NCBI GenBank assembly: GCA_027186245.1
Contig: CP114482.1
Location: forward strand, 2,857,001-2,921,000
Direction of reading: 5' to 3'
Source of the DNA: Coriaria nepalensis
Lineage: Eukaryota; Streptophyta; Magnoliopsida; Cucurbitales; Coriariaceae
DNA length: 64,000 nucleotides
Made by a program: the position numbers and the translations under genes
Part shown: positions 34,719 to 47,249 of the stretch, in pieces
Layout: the number at the start of each line of letters is the position of its first letter
How positions within the stretch are numbered: the stretch's first letter is position 1
Notes under the pieces: generated by a model
The model's input: only the letters and a program-made list of their open reading frames with translations
The model's database searches: none
Told to the model about the DNA's origin: nothing

Positions 34719-37700
34719 GGCTTTTATGGCCGGAAAAGAATGGGAATTTTAGTCTCTGAAGTGGAAATAAGGAATTTCAGAGAGAAAGTGGAGAGTGGGA
34801 AGAGATGAAAGAAGTGGACTTGACCTTTGAGAAATTGATAGAAAATAAATGAAGAAGATGATTTGAGAACGAGGGAGTGAGAAAAATGAACGTTAAGCGC
34901 CGGACCCGAACGCTCTGTACGTAACGGATAGTTTTTGTGGAGCGTCCGATCGACTGATTTTAAAATATCCATTTAGTCTTCTGACCGTTGGATTTACAGA
35001 TAAGGAAATTTCTGATTAGGTTGCTAAAATTTTGATTCCAAAACGTCAGGGTTTGGCTGGAATATTTCAGATTTGCCCCTGTTGGTAGGGGCGTGCATGA
35101 TATTTTGGATTTAGGTGATTTTCACGGCTATGATCAATTTTTAAAAATTTTATTTGTGCTCAATTTAAATATTTTTAAAATTCAGCTAAATTTTCAGATT
35201 GAATTGAGTGAACCTGCGAGTGATCGTTAAAAAACTAAGTATAATTATTTAATAAATAAATCAAATCTATAAGAAATTCACTGTATGGACATGATAAATA
35301 AATAATCTTTCATATTTGTAATATGGAAATCGTTGACACGTGTCAAGAGTTGATTGGTCTAAAATTTAAAATTAAATACAAATCAATTAATTAATATCGA
35401 ATAATTAATGTGATCGATTAAAAATTAATTTTAATAAGATAATAAATAATCTCAATCAATTAAATATGGCTTGATTTAATTAAATTCAGTTAAATGTTGA
35501 ATTGCTTCTAATATGATAAAAACTAGCTAAGATAAATGATGTGGTATGAGAAATAGACATAAATCAAGAGCACAAAGTGATAAAGGAGATTTGAACTGTT
35601 CGAAGAAAAAATAAAAATAAATGATACGCATGCTATATTTCAACTTGATCTAAAAGTGGCATTTCGACTTGTGTTTGTAGTGTCATGACCGACTAAGGAA
35701 TGAGTAAAATGAAGCCTAAGACCGACCATTGGGGAATATAAGATGGAGTAACTTACCTCGGTTAAAGATCAAGTTCAATTAAAAAGTTAAACTACATTTA
35801 CCCAAAAGTGAATGGATTTGCGCTTCGATCACCATGCGAGGTGACTATGTGGAGAGAAAGGGGGTTCAGTCGAATTTAAAGCAAAAATGAAAGAGGAAGT
35901 TGCAATGAACTTAGACTAAAAGGAGACTCGGTCTGTGGGACCACCCATAAAGTAGGAAAGTAGCACTAGAAAAATGTGGGAGGTGGATATCGAAGTCGAT
36001 TTATTTATGAGTTTGTCATTATAGAATGTGCCTATAAATAAAAAGCTTATAGAAGGTAAAAAATCATCATTGGATCATTAAAAAATCGATTTACACTCAA
36101 TCAAATACAAAATTTCAGCAAAATTATTTTCTCTAAGTCCGACACTACACTAGTCATTTTTCTAATTTTTCTTTACGAAGTATATTTTTAATTCCTTAAG
36201 ATCCATTCTTAAGAACAATGTTTAGAGTACCATTTTTTTATTTAAGTGATAGTCTTAATCTCTTTTTTTGTTCATTTAATTTTTTGTTATTGTATCTTAA
36301 GAGTATGGATAATTTAAAAACTAATTTCATGCTATAGTGTAGAATTCATATTTAGATTTAATTTTGTCAAAATGTTCTTGAATTAGTTCATCTATTCCTT
36401 CAAGTTTTGTATCTTCGTTATTGTTCTTTACTTATTTTATTTGATAGCTTTAATTCAGTTTTCACGTCAGTATATATATTAAAAAGTAAGTAAAGTCTAG
36501 ATTATGCTCAAATCTTTTGCCTATTCGTCATAGCAATTAAATTTAATTTCTTTACCAATTGACGTCGCATTTATTATATTTCTTTATTGTTTTTTTTACT
36601 TAATAGTGTGAAATTTATTCTAAATTTTTGACACATACATATTTATTACAGTCATTTATTTTATCAATTTATATTTATTAGTCAGATATTTATGACCATA
36701 TAATTCTCAAAGTCAAGATCAATTATTGTGTGGCGGTGAATTTTCCCTATGTCAATAACATGTATGAAATAAAAACAATTTAGACTATGATTTTATTTTT
36801 TCAAATGGAAATCATTTCAAATTTTCAAGTATTTTTTAGTGCATTTATTATAGAAAATGTGTAAAAGGCTTGTTAGAAACTAACCAAGAGTCTCGTCATA
36901 ATTGGACTATACAATCTGAACCAAAAATCCATATCCCAATTAGACTCAAGACTTGAAATTAATTGTTCTTAAAGTCCAAGTCATGCATGGTTGGTTGTCA
37001 ATTCAACTTTCTTCTTTGATGTGGCTTTGGATACAACTCCGCAAGCCGTTTTGAGTCCCAACCAAGACACTTTCATTTCTTTGAAAGTCTCGTCTTTGAG
37101 AGCAAATTTGGTTCATTCCAACTATACAATGGTTGGTCATAAACTCATGATGTCAATATGTATATAAAATTCCTTTTTGGTCCAAAAATATAACATTTTT
37201 ACTTTTTAAAATCATATTATTAACTCTATACAGATCTGTTAGGCATACAAATTAATTTCAGTTTGGTCCAAAATGAAATAACCACCATGCATTAAGTACA
37301 TAAATAATTACATAAAATTTAGAGAGAGAGAAAAAAAATCATATAGTCATAAGATTATGAATGATAATTATTCGAATGATCAAGATCTTATTATATAAGT
37401 AAAATCATCCTTAAAAGTCCCGAGTTCAAATATTATGAAAGAATTTATGGCATATGTGCTTGTGATAGGATTGAGTATTTCACGTTACCGTATAGATCGG
37501 ATTAAATGTCTCTTTTGTAAATCAGTTGAAAACGAATTTACCTCTCTGCCCCTCCCGCTTTAACCGAAGCTAGTAGGCTAGTAGCTAGCTACCAACTGGA
37601 AATATGCCAAACGTGTTGACTTTTGAGTCTGGAAAGCTGCCCGCCCACCATCACCGGCGGGGGCTGGTTTGTCATTTCCTGGATGCCATAAGGGTATGTT

Positions 37701-37790
37701 CGGTACACAGGTTGGGTATTTAATAAAGCCCCACCCGCGCTCTTTTCTGGCACCCATCTCTACGACTCTCTTCTCTGTTTCTGAAGAAGT
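34719..37790. other. Long AT-rich intergenic region
   Basis: About 3 kb with no gene. Near 35560-36180 there is a TATAAATA box followed by sequence resembling an LTR leader, so a retroelement fragment is possible but not established. TAGGGGCGTGCA near 35095 resembles a hAT terminus without a visible partner. The UGD promoter lies at the right end. Confidence 0.35.
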
Positions 37791-37809
37791 ATAGATTCAT
37801 TTTCTAGAG

Positions 37810-38812
37810 GTAAAAGGTCACACCCTCTCCTTTTTCTTCTTCCAGTTTTGGTATTAATTTCTTTGCATTCGATTGTTTTTCATTGAAAGTTTATTAATTT
37901 GCATGATTTCCTTTGGTGGGCGGATCATGCTGTTTCTTGTTTGTGATCCAGTATGTTCTTTTGTTCGAACTTTCTGTTTGGTTACTGAGAAATTTCGAAG
38001 TGGGTGCTCTTTTTTCTTGATGGGTTTTGTTGCTAATCCCTATATGCTCTCAGATCTTCTTACCTTTTTTTTTTTTGTTTCTGTGATAAGTTATCTCAAT
38101 TTTGGTTACTCTGACTTTAAACCTTAACTCTTTAAGCTAGTTAGTTGGCAATGGATATAGCTGAATTAAACAGTTCAAATGTGTTTCTCCTTTTGATCTG
38201 ACATCTTCTGGCATTTTCTAGTCAAAGTTCTACTCTTGATCTGACTTTCTTATTTGTATTCGGAGCTGTTTGTTTTTGCAATATGGGTCAGATATGGTCT
38301 TCTCTCGTTTGTTAGTATTCGTTGTTGAGGTTGTTGCATTACTAGTTCATGAACTTGTTACATAGCACCTTGTCTATTTTGTGTTTCCTCATTTTACTGT
38401 TTTCTCTAGCTGGCTGTCTTCTGGCTACATAGATGTTGTTATTGCATTTATAAGCTTTTTTGTATGGAAGACAAAAGTTGGGCAATACTTGATCATGACA
38501 TGACATAGTTTATAGCCCGCAGATTGGGGATTAAGTCAATGAAATTTTGAAACTAGTGTTCTTAATCCTATGTTTTCTCTTTTCAGTTCATAATGCTAAG
38601 ACATTGAATAAGTAAAGATATTGTGTTTCTTTTACTGATAAAACTGAGGCTATGTTTTCTGCCTTTCTGGATTTTGGGAAGGGGTAGATCCAATCCTGAA
38701 TTGTTCAATGAAATTTTGTTAACATAAGATTACAAGGCACATTTAGAACCATTTCTTAGTTGCTATATGAAGAGCTTTATAACATGTGCGGTTCTGCTTG
38801 TTCATTGTTCAG
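37810..38812 (+). other. Probable 5' UTR intron of the UGD gene
   Basis: CTAGAG followed by GTAAAAGG at 37810 is a plausible donor, and TTGTTCAG ending at 38812 is a plausible acceptor 60 bp before the UGD start codon. The interval is T-rich, as plant introns are. A single leader intron before an intronless UGD reading frame is known in plants. No transcript was available to confirm it. Confidence 0.6.
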
Positions 38813-38833
38813 GTACAGCGTAAAATAGGAAAA

Positions 38834-38868
<35 letters not shown>

Positions 38869-38872
38869 CAAA

Positions 38873-40315
38873 ATGGTGAAAATCTGCTGCATTGGAGCTG
38901 GATATGTAGGGGGGCCTACAATGGCTGTGATCGCCCTCAACTGCCCCTCCGTTGAGGTAGCAGTAGTTGATATCTCTGTTTCTCGGATCAATGCATGGAA
39001 CAGTGATCAGCTTCCGATCTACGAACCAGGCCTTGATGACGTGGTGAAGCAGTGCCGTGGAAAAAACCTCTTCTTCAGCACTGATGTCGAAAAACATGTA
39101 TGCAAGGCCGATATTGTATTTGTCTCGGTCAACACCCCGACCAAAACTCAAGGTCTTGGGGCTGGAAAAGCAGCCGACTTAACCTATTGGGAGAGTGCTG
39201 CTCGTATGATTGCTGACGTGTCAAAATCCGACAAGATTGTGGTTGAAAAGTCAACTGTCCCAGTCAAAACAGCCGAGGCTATAGAAAAGATTCTTACTCA
39301 TAACAGCAAAGGAATCAAGTTCCAGATTCTCTCTAACCCAGAATTTCTTGCGGAAGGAACTGCAGTTGAAGACCTTTTCAAACCCGATCGAGTTTTGATC
39401 GGAGGGAGGGAAACACCTGATGGTCAAAAGGCCATCCAAGCGTTGAAAAGTGTTTACGCTCAGTGGGTCCCGGAGGATCGAATCCTCACCACTAATCTTT
39501 GGTCTGCTGAGCTGTCCAAGCTGGCTGCAAATGCCTTCTTGGCCCAGAGGATCTCATCTGTCAATGCCATGTCAGCATTATGTGAGGCTACTGGAGCAAA
39601 TATTACTCAAGTATCATATGCTGTTGGCAAAGATTCTAGAATCGGCCCGAAATTCCTCGACGCTAGCGTTGGTTTCGGTGGATCCTGCTTTCAGAAGGAC
39701 ATTCTTAATCTGGTCTACATTTGTGAATGCAATGGTTTACCAGAAGTAGCTGAGTATTGGAAACAGATTATCAAGATCAATGATTATCAAAAGAGCCGTT
39801 TTGTAAACCGCATTGTCTCTTCTATGTTTAATACTGTGTCCAACAAGAAGATCGCCATTCTGGGTTTTGCCTTTAAGAAAGATACAGGCGATACAAGGGA
39901 AACTCCGGCTATTGATGTATGCAAGGGTTTATTAGGAGACAAAGCCTGCTTGCGCATATATGATCCCCAAGTGTCCGAGGACCAGATCCAAAGGGACTTG
40001 ACCTTGAAAAAGTTTGAGTGGGACCACCCGAGCCACCTCCAACTATTGAGCCCCACCACGGTGAAGCAAGTGAGCGTGGTTTGGGATGCTTATGAGGCAA
40101 CAAAGGATGCGCATGGGGTTTGTATTTTGACCGAGTGGGATGAGTTCAAGAGTTTGGACTACAAGAGGATGTATGATAACATGCAGAAGCCAGCTTATAT
40201 TTTTGATGGGAGGAACATTATTGATGCAGATAAGCTTCGTGAGATTGGGTTCATTGTTTTCTCGATTGGCAAGCCTTTGGATCCGTGGTTGAAGGACATG
40301 CCTGCCATTGCGTAG
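38873..40315 (+). CDS. UGD: UDP-glucose 6-dehydrogenase
   Basis: One uninterrupted frame of 480 residues, the family length. It oxidises UDP-glucose to UDP-glucuronate with two NAD+, in the cytosol, supplying precursors of pectin and hemicellulose. The N-terminal NAD motif is [12 protein letters not shown] (5-16). The catalytic cysteine is Cys272 in [10 protein letters not shown], and the conserved KLAANA segment is at 216-221. The C-terminal UDP-binding domain includes [18 protein letters not shown] and FDGRNI. MVKICC was taken as the start because it is the family's N-terminus; the frame is open further upstream through the A-tract, but that would give poly-lysine. A 30-base A run stands just before the start. 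The lack of introns in the coding part is normal for plant UGD and does not by itself indicate a retrocopy. Confidence 0.97.
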   Translation: MVKICCIGAGYVGGPTMAVIALNCPSVEVAVVDISVSRINAWNSDQLPIYEPGLDDVVKQCRGKNLFFSTDVEKHVCKADIVFVSVNTPTKTQGLGAGKAADLTYWESAARMIADVSKSDKIVVEKSTVPVKTAEAIEKILTHNSKGIKFQILSNPEFLAEGTAVEDLFKPDRVLIGGRETPDGQKAIQALKSVYAQWVPEDRILTTNLWSAELSKLAANAFLAQRISSVNAMSALCEATGANITQVSYAVGKDSRIGPKFLDASVGFGGSCFQKDILNLVYICECNGLPEVAEYWKQIIKINDYQKSRFVNRIVSSMFNTVSNKKIAILGFAFKKDTGDTRETPAIDVCKGLLGDKACLRIYDPQVSEDQIQRDLTLKKFEWDHPSHLQLLSPTTVKQVSVVWDAYEATKDAHGVCILTEWDEFKSLDYKRMYDNMQKPAYIFDGRNIIDADKLREIGFIVFSIGKPLDPWLKDMPAIA

Positions 40316-41342
40316 ATGAATTTATCGTCTCGAATCGTGGTGATTCTTAAACTAGTATGTTAATTTCTTGTGTTCTACATTCTTTTTCCGCTAAAGTGAG
40401 ACTCAATTCTGTGTTTTACATTGAACTAGTTATGACTCTCTAGATGTTCATTGATCATTAGTAACTCAGATATATATATGGAATTTGTTGTGTGGAATCT
40501 GTTCTTATGATCAAAATGTTGAAATGAAATACCTTCAAATCTTTTATGCTTTGTCAAAGTGGCTTTCAAAAGTAATTGTAAAAGTGAAATGTTTAAATCA
40601 TTTATGATGTCAAATTATAGTTAGTGACTAGAAATGGAGCCAAACAGTTGCTAAATCATGTCAATATCTGCATTCATTAAGATGTCATGCATATGGGTGG
40701 TAGCTTTCTCAACTCTGAAAAGCCACTTTCCTTATTTCGATTTCTCATTCGCTGTGAGAATATTTTTCCTAGGAAACTAACAGAATCTTTTCTCTTCACC
40801 AACTTCACGAGTCACGATCGTGATTCCCGCCGGAATTACAAAAATGGCATGCTCGTAAATCTTCACTAGATTCTTTCCTCTTTCGGTAATTCCCTCTTTC
40901 CTTCTATAAGTACATGGACACACTTCACCACCATTTGTGCAAAATTCTTTCTTGATCCTAAAATATTCACTTCAGTTTCTTGAGAGATTCCGTTGATCAC
41001 TCCCTTCATTCTTCAATTGGTTTTATCTTAATTCAATTAGGTTATTTTTCCTACTGTTCGATGCCGATTCGGCTCCTCGCCATGTCTTCTCTCTGATTCG
41101 AATATCACATAGATAGATAAAGGTTATTATTTCTTTTCTTTGAATAGTTTACTGAAATGAAATTGCAAATTCATGATTATGCAGCTAAAGGAATTCTTAT
41201 TAACTAAAGCCAGATTCAAATTTGTTTTTTGTTTTTTTTAATATGTACATGTGATGGTAGCTTGTTCTTACCTTCCATAACATGTCTACTGGTATCTACA
41301 ATCCTTGATGATATTTTACATGTCTTAAATCAAAAGGTTAAG
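40316..41342. other. UGD 3' flank and upstream region of the SANT-like gene
   Basis: No independent gene. A leader exon or leader intron of the SANT-like gene may lie in 40950-41340; AATCAAAAG just before 41335 could be an acceptor. Confidence 0.35.
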
Positions 41343-42497
41343 ATGATACACAAAAGATCTTTGACCTGCGAAGATTTCTACAAGGTTCCTTCTAAACAAC
41401 CAAGACAGTCGGAACTTACGGATCAGCTAAATGTTCCGGAAAATTTCCGAGTCTCAGGTACTCCATGGTGAGACTGTGGGGTAGCCTACCCGCTTTCCTA
41501 TTTTGTTACCCCCAAAAAAGTATAAGTAGAGAAATTTTCATGGTCTCATTTAGGAAATATATATGTTCTAACTATTCAATCTGATTTTTGACTTTGATAT
41601 GATTAAGATTGTGAAGGTGAGGACGGTTTAGTAAAATCATGTGCAGTTGAAAACAGTGACTCCCATAATATCTCTTCTAAGGAGTTTGAAGCTGCTACCA
41701 CTTCATGCAGCATCTCTCATTTTTGGTGGGTCAATGCAAATCTCAACTCTGAAGAAGCAGCTCATCTATCATTTTTTCCAGAATACTTTGAATCTACATA
41801 CCCACTTAGAACAACACCACTTCATAATTCCAATGAGACATATTCATCTTATTTAGACTGTCCTCCTCGAAATCTAGTTTCGGTTGGGCCCGAGCATCAA
41901 GCTTGTATTACTCCTTTCAACCAAGATCATGTAACGATTGATGTTAATAGGGATAATCGAAAGGGTACTTGTGTAATTCCCATGCCTGACCTTGAAACTT
42001 CGAACGATGGCCATGGAGATGACGGAATCAAAACCCAGTGTAACTGTCGAGACAAGGGTTCAATCCGATGTGTGAAAGACCATGTCAGGGAAGCAAGAGA
42101 GAGGCTAAAGGGGAATCTTGGTCTAGAGATGTTTGAGGGATTGGGTTTGTGTGAAATGGGAGAGGAGGTTGCTGGAAGATGGAGTAGAGAAGAAGAAGAT
42201 GCATTCAAGAAGGTTGTAATCTCTTACCCTGAATCATTAGTGAAAAACTTTTGGGATCATCTTTCTGCATTTTTTCCTTGTAGAATGCATAGTGAGCTTG
42301 TGAGCTATTACTTCAATGTCTTTATGCTTCGAAAACGGGCCGAGCAGAATCGACTTGACCCACTAAGTATTGACAGTGATAACGATGAGTGGTGGCCTAA
42401 TGAAACTGGAAATCTCAAGGAAGATGGGAAATTTGCAGTGGAAAACTTTGTAGTGGATTCCCATGAAGATAATAATAATAATAATAACAATGCATAA
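41343..42497 (+). CDS. SANT/Myb-like nuclear protein, plant ELM2/SANT-related family
   Basis: Two exons, 41343-41457 and 41608-42497, encode 334 residues. The start MIHKRSLTCEDFYKV and the following KQPRQ match my memory of a plant family that begins with an HKRP-like motif and a Lys/Arg patch. The C-terminal half contains the conserved block CVKDHVREARERL, GLGLCEMGEEVAGRWSREEE and KNFWDHLSAFFPCR, then ELVSYYFNVFMLRKRAEQNR and DSDNDEW. The tryptophan spacing (about residues 230-285) resembles a SANT/Myb fold. Such domains sit in chromatin proteins, so a nuclear role is likely but unproven. The middle, about residues 40-160, is low in conservation. The protein ends in a short Asn run from an (AAT)n repeat. 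The exon junction phase restores Asp. Confidence 0.75.
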
Positions 42498-44943
42498 GGA
42501 AGAAGATTAATTATGATAGTTAATGTAAACAAAAAGAGAAAGAAGTTGAGTAAATAAACACAAAATCAGTTGTTCTAATTGCTTGCCTAAATCTGTCCTG
42601 CCAAACTTTGGATAGGTTAGAACTTGCTTTAAAACATAATTAAACTATACGTGATCATAGTACTAAAAATGGCATTATCAAGTTTTAAGTTAAACATGTG
42701 ACTTGAGTAAGAAGTAACATGAAAAAGCTACTGTCAAAAGCTTTTTTGCTACATGGAAATGGTTATGTCCTTTTTCATTCTTCTATCCCATGAGGCATGT
42801 TCTTACTTGATCTTCTACATGCTTCAAATCAACAAAATTAGCTCTGTAAATAAAATAAAATAAAAGAAAACAAAAAATAAAAAACAAATAAAACTGATTT
42901 TCAAATTCATTTTATGTGCCTTGTTCTTGAAGTCACACCCAAAAGCTTGAAACGTTCAAACAGTTAAATTATAAGGATTGACCCTTAATTACCCCAACTT
43001 TATCTATATTTTATCTTCGGTTAACATTATCATAGAAAAATGGATCGAATCCTCACATATGACGTTATTTGGAGCCAATGCATAGAGCAATTTTTTTTTT
43101 ATAAGTAACATGAAACATGTGTAACGATTAGTCTAATCAAGTGTTGAATATAATTTTAATATTATATAAAAATTTGAGTTTATATCTCCATACTAATTAA
43201 TAATAAGAAGAATAATTTATCTTTATTATATATTAATTATTAAGATAATCCTTTTCGAGATTAATCTCAATATTTGCCTTATGCTTCGGCCTCTTGTCAA
43301 TCTTGTAGAGTTAACTTGTGTTAATAAAAATGAAAGGGTATATTGAATGATCATTTAAACGTCCATTTCAGTAGAGTGTATGATAGCCACACATGACTAC
43401 GACCATGCAAGAGAAACCTAATTTATTATAATAAACAATGATAACTTGACGCTTAAGCTAGGCCTAAGATCTAACTTTATAAATAAATAAATTATAACAC
43501 AAATTAATAATTATTTTGTTAGGATTATGTAAGCAAATTAAGCTAGAACAAAAGGGCTTTCTCAAGCAATTTTGGCCTCACATTAACCTTCCTCACCTAT
43601 TAGATGAGCTAGTCTTACATGTTTACTATGAAAATCATATAACATAATTCGAGAAATTTTTGTTTGATTCGTATTTATGTTTTATCGGTCAATCTCAATT
43701 ATTCATAAAATTAATATAATATATAAAATAATAATAATAAATTGATATATATTATTAAAATCGATACCCAATCAATTCTTAATACATTTAGTTAAAGTAT
43801 TATAATTTTATAGAGTGAACGGACCGTACGTGATCATTTTGGCTTGTTTAATAAGAAGGTATTAAGATTGGTTCGAGACGATCGGTCCTTTTTTTGTTTT
43901 GAAAATTCAGGGAATTCCTCCACATATTTACGACGGTCGATTTACTTTAAAATATTATTAATTATTACTAATCTCTTTCGTCTAGTTCTCAAATTATTTC
44001 ACTAGCGAAATCTGGACTGTAGTTCCTACATATTCTTTTTCAAAGAAGAAATTTTTTTTTTTTGAAAAGTGTTTCGGAAGGTTTTTTGGGGTAAAATGAA
44101 ATGTTTTTAAATTAGTAGGAAGAAATCATGGTTTTTAAATTTTTAAAGGATAAATTTAGAGTTTTTCATTTCTTTAGGACTCCTCATATCATTTTCAATA
44201 TCTTTATTCATGAGTAATGTATCTCCCTAGTCCCCATTACTCTATTAACATTCATTTCTTTTAAAACTGACTCATAGTCTAAAATAACCCTTCAAGTTTT
44301 TTATTTTTTGGGCCAAAAAATTATAACAAAAAATTAAATTTTCATTTAGCATAAAGTGATTGGCCAGAGGAGAAAAAAGAGAGAGAGAGAGATTGCATAA
44401 AGTGCCAAAATTGGAATAGGTATATATATATGGCAAGGCCAGGCGTGGCAGTGCGTTTTGCAGGAGTGAAGTCCTATGGGTTCTTTCCCTTCCATGCAAA
44501 GGATTTCTCCTCCCACTTCTATCAGACGTTAGAGAGAGAGAGAGACGAGAGAGAGACGAGTCAAATTTTTGTTTTTAATATTATTATTATTTTCATTCAA
44601 TTCTGGTCCATTGCTACCAAACAGCGGTCAGAAAGCCAATCCTTTTCACAGTTGCATTTCTTGCTTGCCTATTCCGAGTACCCACCTACTGAGAAAAACA
44701 GAGTTTGAGAGAAAAAACAGAGAGTGAGAATGGAGTTGGGTTGGAGAGAGAGAAAGCGATCAGGAGGGTCTATTGGAGGGACCGAATCTTGTTCTTAGCT
44801 CAGATGGGCTCTTCTCTAATCACTTCAAAATCCATCATCTGACTCCAAAATCCGGCTCCTTAATTGATTCGTCTGTTTTCCTTTCTTCTTCTTTCTTTCT
44901 CTTTGAGTTACTTTTCCTAACAGAAAAACGAAATATTTCACTG
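42498..44943. other. Intergenic before the C2H2 zinc-finger gene
   Basis: AT-rich with no gene. A GA-rich microsatellite at 44530-44560 and further GAGA stretches at 44705-44760 lie in the likely promoter or leader of the zinc-finger gene. TATATATATA near 44422 could be its TATA box. An in-frame upstream ATG at 44773 is discussed with the gene. Confidence 0.4.
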
Positions 44944-46206
44944 ATGGAGCAAGATCAAGAAGAACAGAGGAGGAAGCAGCATATCTGCAAGGTCTGCAAA
45001 AGAAGCTTCTTGAGTGGAAAAGTTCTAGGAGGCCATATGAGATCTCATGGGCCAAAGAAACCAGCCAAAAGAAGTGATGAGAAGAAACTTATCAGAAGAA
45101 AAGGCAAGATGATGATCGATCTACAAGAAGATGTAGGAGTGCATATAGGTGGATATGGGCTTAGAGAAAATCCGAAGAAATCTTGGAAATTTTCGTCACC
45201 AGATTCAAGGGAGAAAAAGGCCTGCAATTTTTGTGGTAAGCGGTTTGAGTCAATGAATGGTCTTTTTGGTCATATGAAGCTTCATAGAAATAAAAAGAAA
45301 GAACTTATGATGAACGAAGAATGTGACGAAGAGCCTCCAGAATTTTCGGGCCCAGTTCGGAGAAAGAGATCGAGCAGAATCAGGTACAAAGCTGATTCAA
45401 GCTCTTCTTCTTTTAATGATTTGAATGAGACTGCATCTTTTACTGAGATTGATCCAGAAGTAGAAGAGTTAGCTATTTGCTTGTTGATGCTGTCTAGGGG
45501 TAGAGTTGATTCTTCTTCTAGTTTCGAGGTTAAATCTTGGAATCCAAATGATGAAGGTGAGAACTTTGCTTGTACTGAAGTGAAGTTAAGTCCTAATTCT
45601 GTTTCCGATTCTATGGATTTCATTAGTGAAAATGATTCTGGGTTTGCTGCTGATATTGAATATAAGATGCCTGAGATTGAGAAGGAATGTCAAAGTGGAA
45701 CAAAAATCAACCTTACTGATGTAGAAATGATTGAAGGTTGTATGGAAGAAGTTGGATCCAAATTGTTCAAGTTCAATCCGAGCAAGAAAGCAAGGCATGA
45801 GGATTTTTTAGATGTGCAATTGAAGGAGAATTCCTACAACACTGATTCCGACCTTTTTGATGAGTACTTATGGAGCAAAAGTGAGCTTAATGGAAGTAAA
45901 GCATTGAAGAACGAGATTAGCAAAAAGGGAATCTCGAACAGTGCTTTTTCCGGAATTGATACGGGTTTCGAAGTTGAAATAGAATTCAATGACAATTCAA
46001 TGCAGCATAAGTGTCCTATCTGCTTCAAGGTATTTGCATCAGGAAAGGCTTTAGGGGGTCATAAGAAGGTTCATGGTTTCAAACACAATGTGATTAGAGC
46101 AGAGCATCTAACAAAAGTTGAGCTTTCTGGAATTTGCAATGTGTTCGATTTAAACTACCCGGCTAAACCCGAGGAAGAGGGAAAGGATGCCATCCTTGCT
46201 TCCTAG
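44944..46206 (+). CDS. C2H2 zinc-finger protein, ZAT-like, with EAR repression motif
   Basis: Intronless frame of 420 residues, as usual for plant C2H2-type ZAT genes. Three fingers are visible: CKVCKRSFLSGKVLGGHMRSH (Cys15, Cys18, His31, His35), CNFCGKRF...LFGHMKLH (Cys94, Cys97, His110, His114) and CPICFKVFASGKALGGHKKVH (Cys357, Cys360, His373, His377). Fingers 1 and 3 carry KVLGGH and KALGGH in place of the plant QALGGH. A basic stretch (KKPAKRSDEKKLIRRKGK) after finger 1 may be a nuclear signal. VFDLNYPA near the C-terminus (FDLNYP at 401-406) is an EAR-type repression motif. The middle is acidic and Ser-rich. The start at 44944 was chosen because MEQDQEEQRRKQHICKVC places the first finger near the N-terminus; an in-frame ATG at 44773 would add 57 residues. 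It probably acts as a transcriptional repressor. Confidence 0.88.
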   Translation: MEQDQEEQRRKQHICKVCKRSFLSGKVLGGHMRSHGPKKPAKRSDEKKLIRRKGKMMIDLQEDVGVHIGGYGLRENPKKSWKFSSPDSREKKACNFCGKRFESMNGLFGHMKLHRNKKKELMMNEECDEEPPEFSGPVRRKRSSRIRYKADSSSSSFNDLNETASFTEIDPEVEELAICLLMLSRGRVDSSSSFEVKSWNPNDEGENFACTEVKLSPNSVSDSMDFISENDSGFAADIEYKMPEIEKECQSGTKINLTDVEMIEGCMEEVGSKLFKFNPSKKARHEDFLDVQLKENSYNTDSDLFDEYLWSKSELNGSKALKNEISKKGISNSAFSGIDTGFEVEIEFNDNSMQHKCPICFKVFASGKALGGHKKVHGFKHNVIRAEHLTKVELSGICNVFDLNYPAKPEEEGKDAILAS

Positions 46207-47249
46207 TCATGGTGGGCCGATTTTTAGCTTAGAATTTGCCTCCATTTTCTGTCTTTCATGAAGCATATTCAAACGGGTTATGTGTTCTGATTTCCATAGT
46301 TGCAAAATGAAACTCAATGACAGAAATCAGTTGTGAATTCTGATCTTCTTCTTGATCTTCTTACAGTTTTCTGCCCATTTTATAAATGCTAGTCCACTTA
46401 GCTATCTATCTAGGATTCTAGAACAAGTTAATGAAAGTTTATAACAAAAAAAAAGTTTTTTTTTTTTTTTCGCGTTGCGCCAACTTACGTTGAACTCTCA
46501 TTGACTTGTTTTATACCACATCTAACTTGTATGCATTAAGTGTAATTTTAGACCAAGCAACACTCAAGAACCATGTCTCTGTTTTAGCCTCATTGTTGCT
46601 GAATCTAGGCGTGGGGTTGGTTTTCAGTGGGCTGTTGGCCTCAATTTGGTCTGCTTATTAATTACTAAACAGGATTAAGATAATGGGTTGTGTTCCTTTT
46701 CCTTCTGCAACTAAATGGAAAAGTAAAATAAAATAAAAGGATTGTGATGAAGTAACTGATCATTATCAAGATCATGTGACATGGTCCACATGGCCACGTG
46801 CAAAAGTGCATCAAATAGTGAATGTCACAGTACTCAGCACAATAGTGAAAAGGGTTTAAGATTGTTTGTCTGAATTGTGTTTGCTTCCAGCTGAGGTTTC
46901 CTCATGTTTGTTTCCACACTAAGAGAGGACAAAAAGATAAAGAGCATACAACCTGGTTTTCATATATATAATAGTAATGTAAGAGAAAGAAAGCAACCCG
47001 AACCCGAACCGAGGAATTCTACCGTAATCTTGACATTCGACGTAGTAATCAGTTCGAAAAAAAAATAAAAATTGGTAAAGAAGATAGCGGAATCGTGGCC
47101 GATAAGCCATAGTAGGATTCCTCGGTAAATTCTTTATTACCTGCCTATTTACATACTTAAACCATAACACTAATCGTCATAGCTACTCTTTATTTCTGAA
47201 CATCAAAGGGGCCATCTTCCTCTGGAGAGTGATTACAGCCTTTTTTTTT
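46207..47249. other. Intergenic between the zinc-finger gene and PHS1
   Basis: The two genes converge here, so this holds both 3' flanks. I see no gene. GCCACGTGC near 46791-46799 contains a G-box core, but it is not near a promoter. Confidence 0.4.

Noticed and set aside
35085..35110. Second hAT-type element starting TAGGGGCGTGCA
   Set aside because: I could not find a matching inverted end or a target duplication within the following 2 kb.
38873..40315. UGD as a processed retrocopy because it lacks coding introns and lies beside a poly(A) run
   Set aside because: The A run is upstream, not downstream. A leader intron appears to be present, and an intronless UGD coding frame is normal in plants.
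44773..44943. N-terminal extension of the C2H2 gene from the ATG at 44773
   Set aside because: The added residues are hydrophobic and Ser-rich without conservation. The family start is normally just before the first finger.
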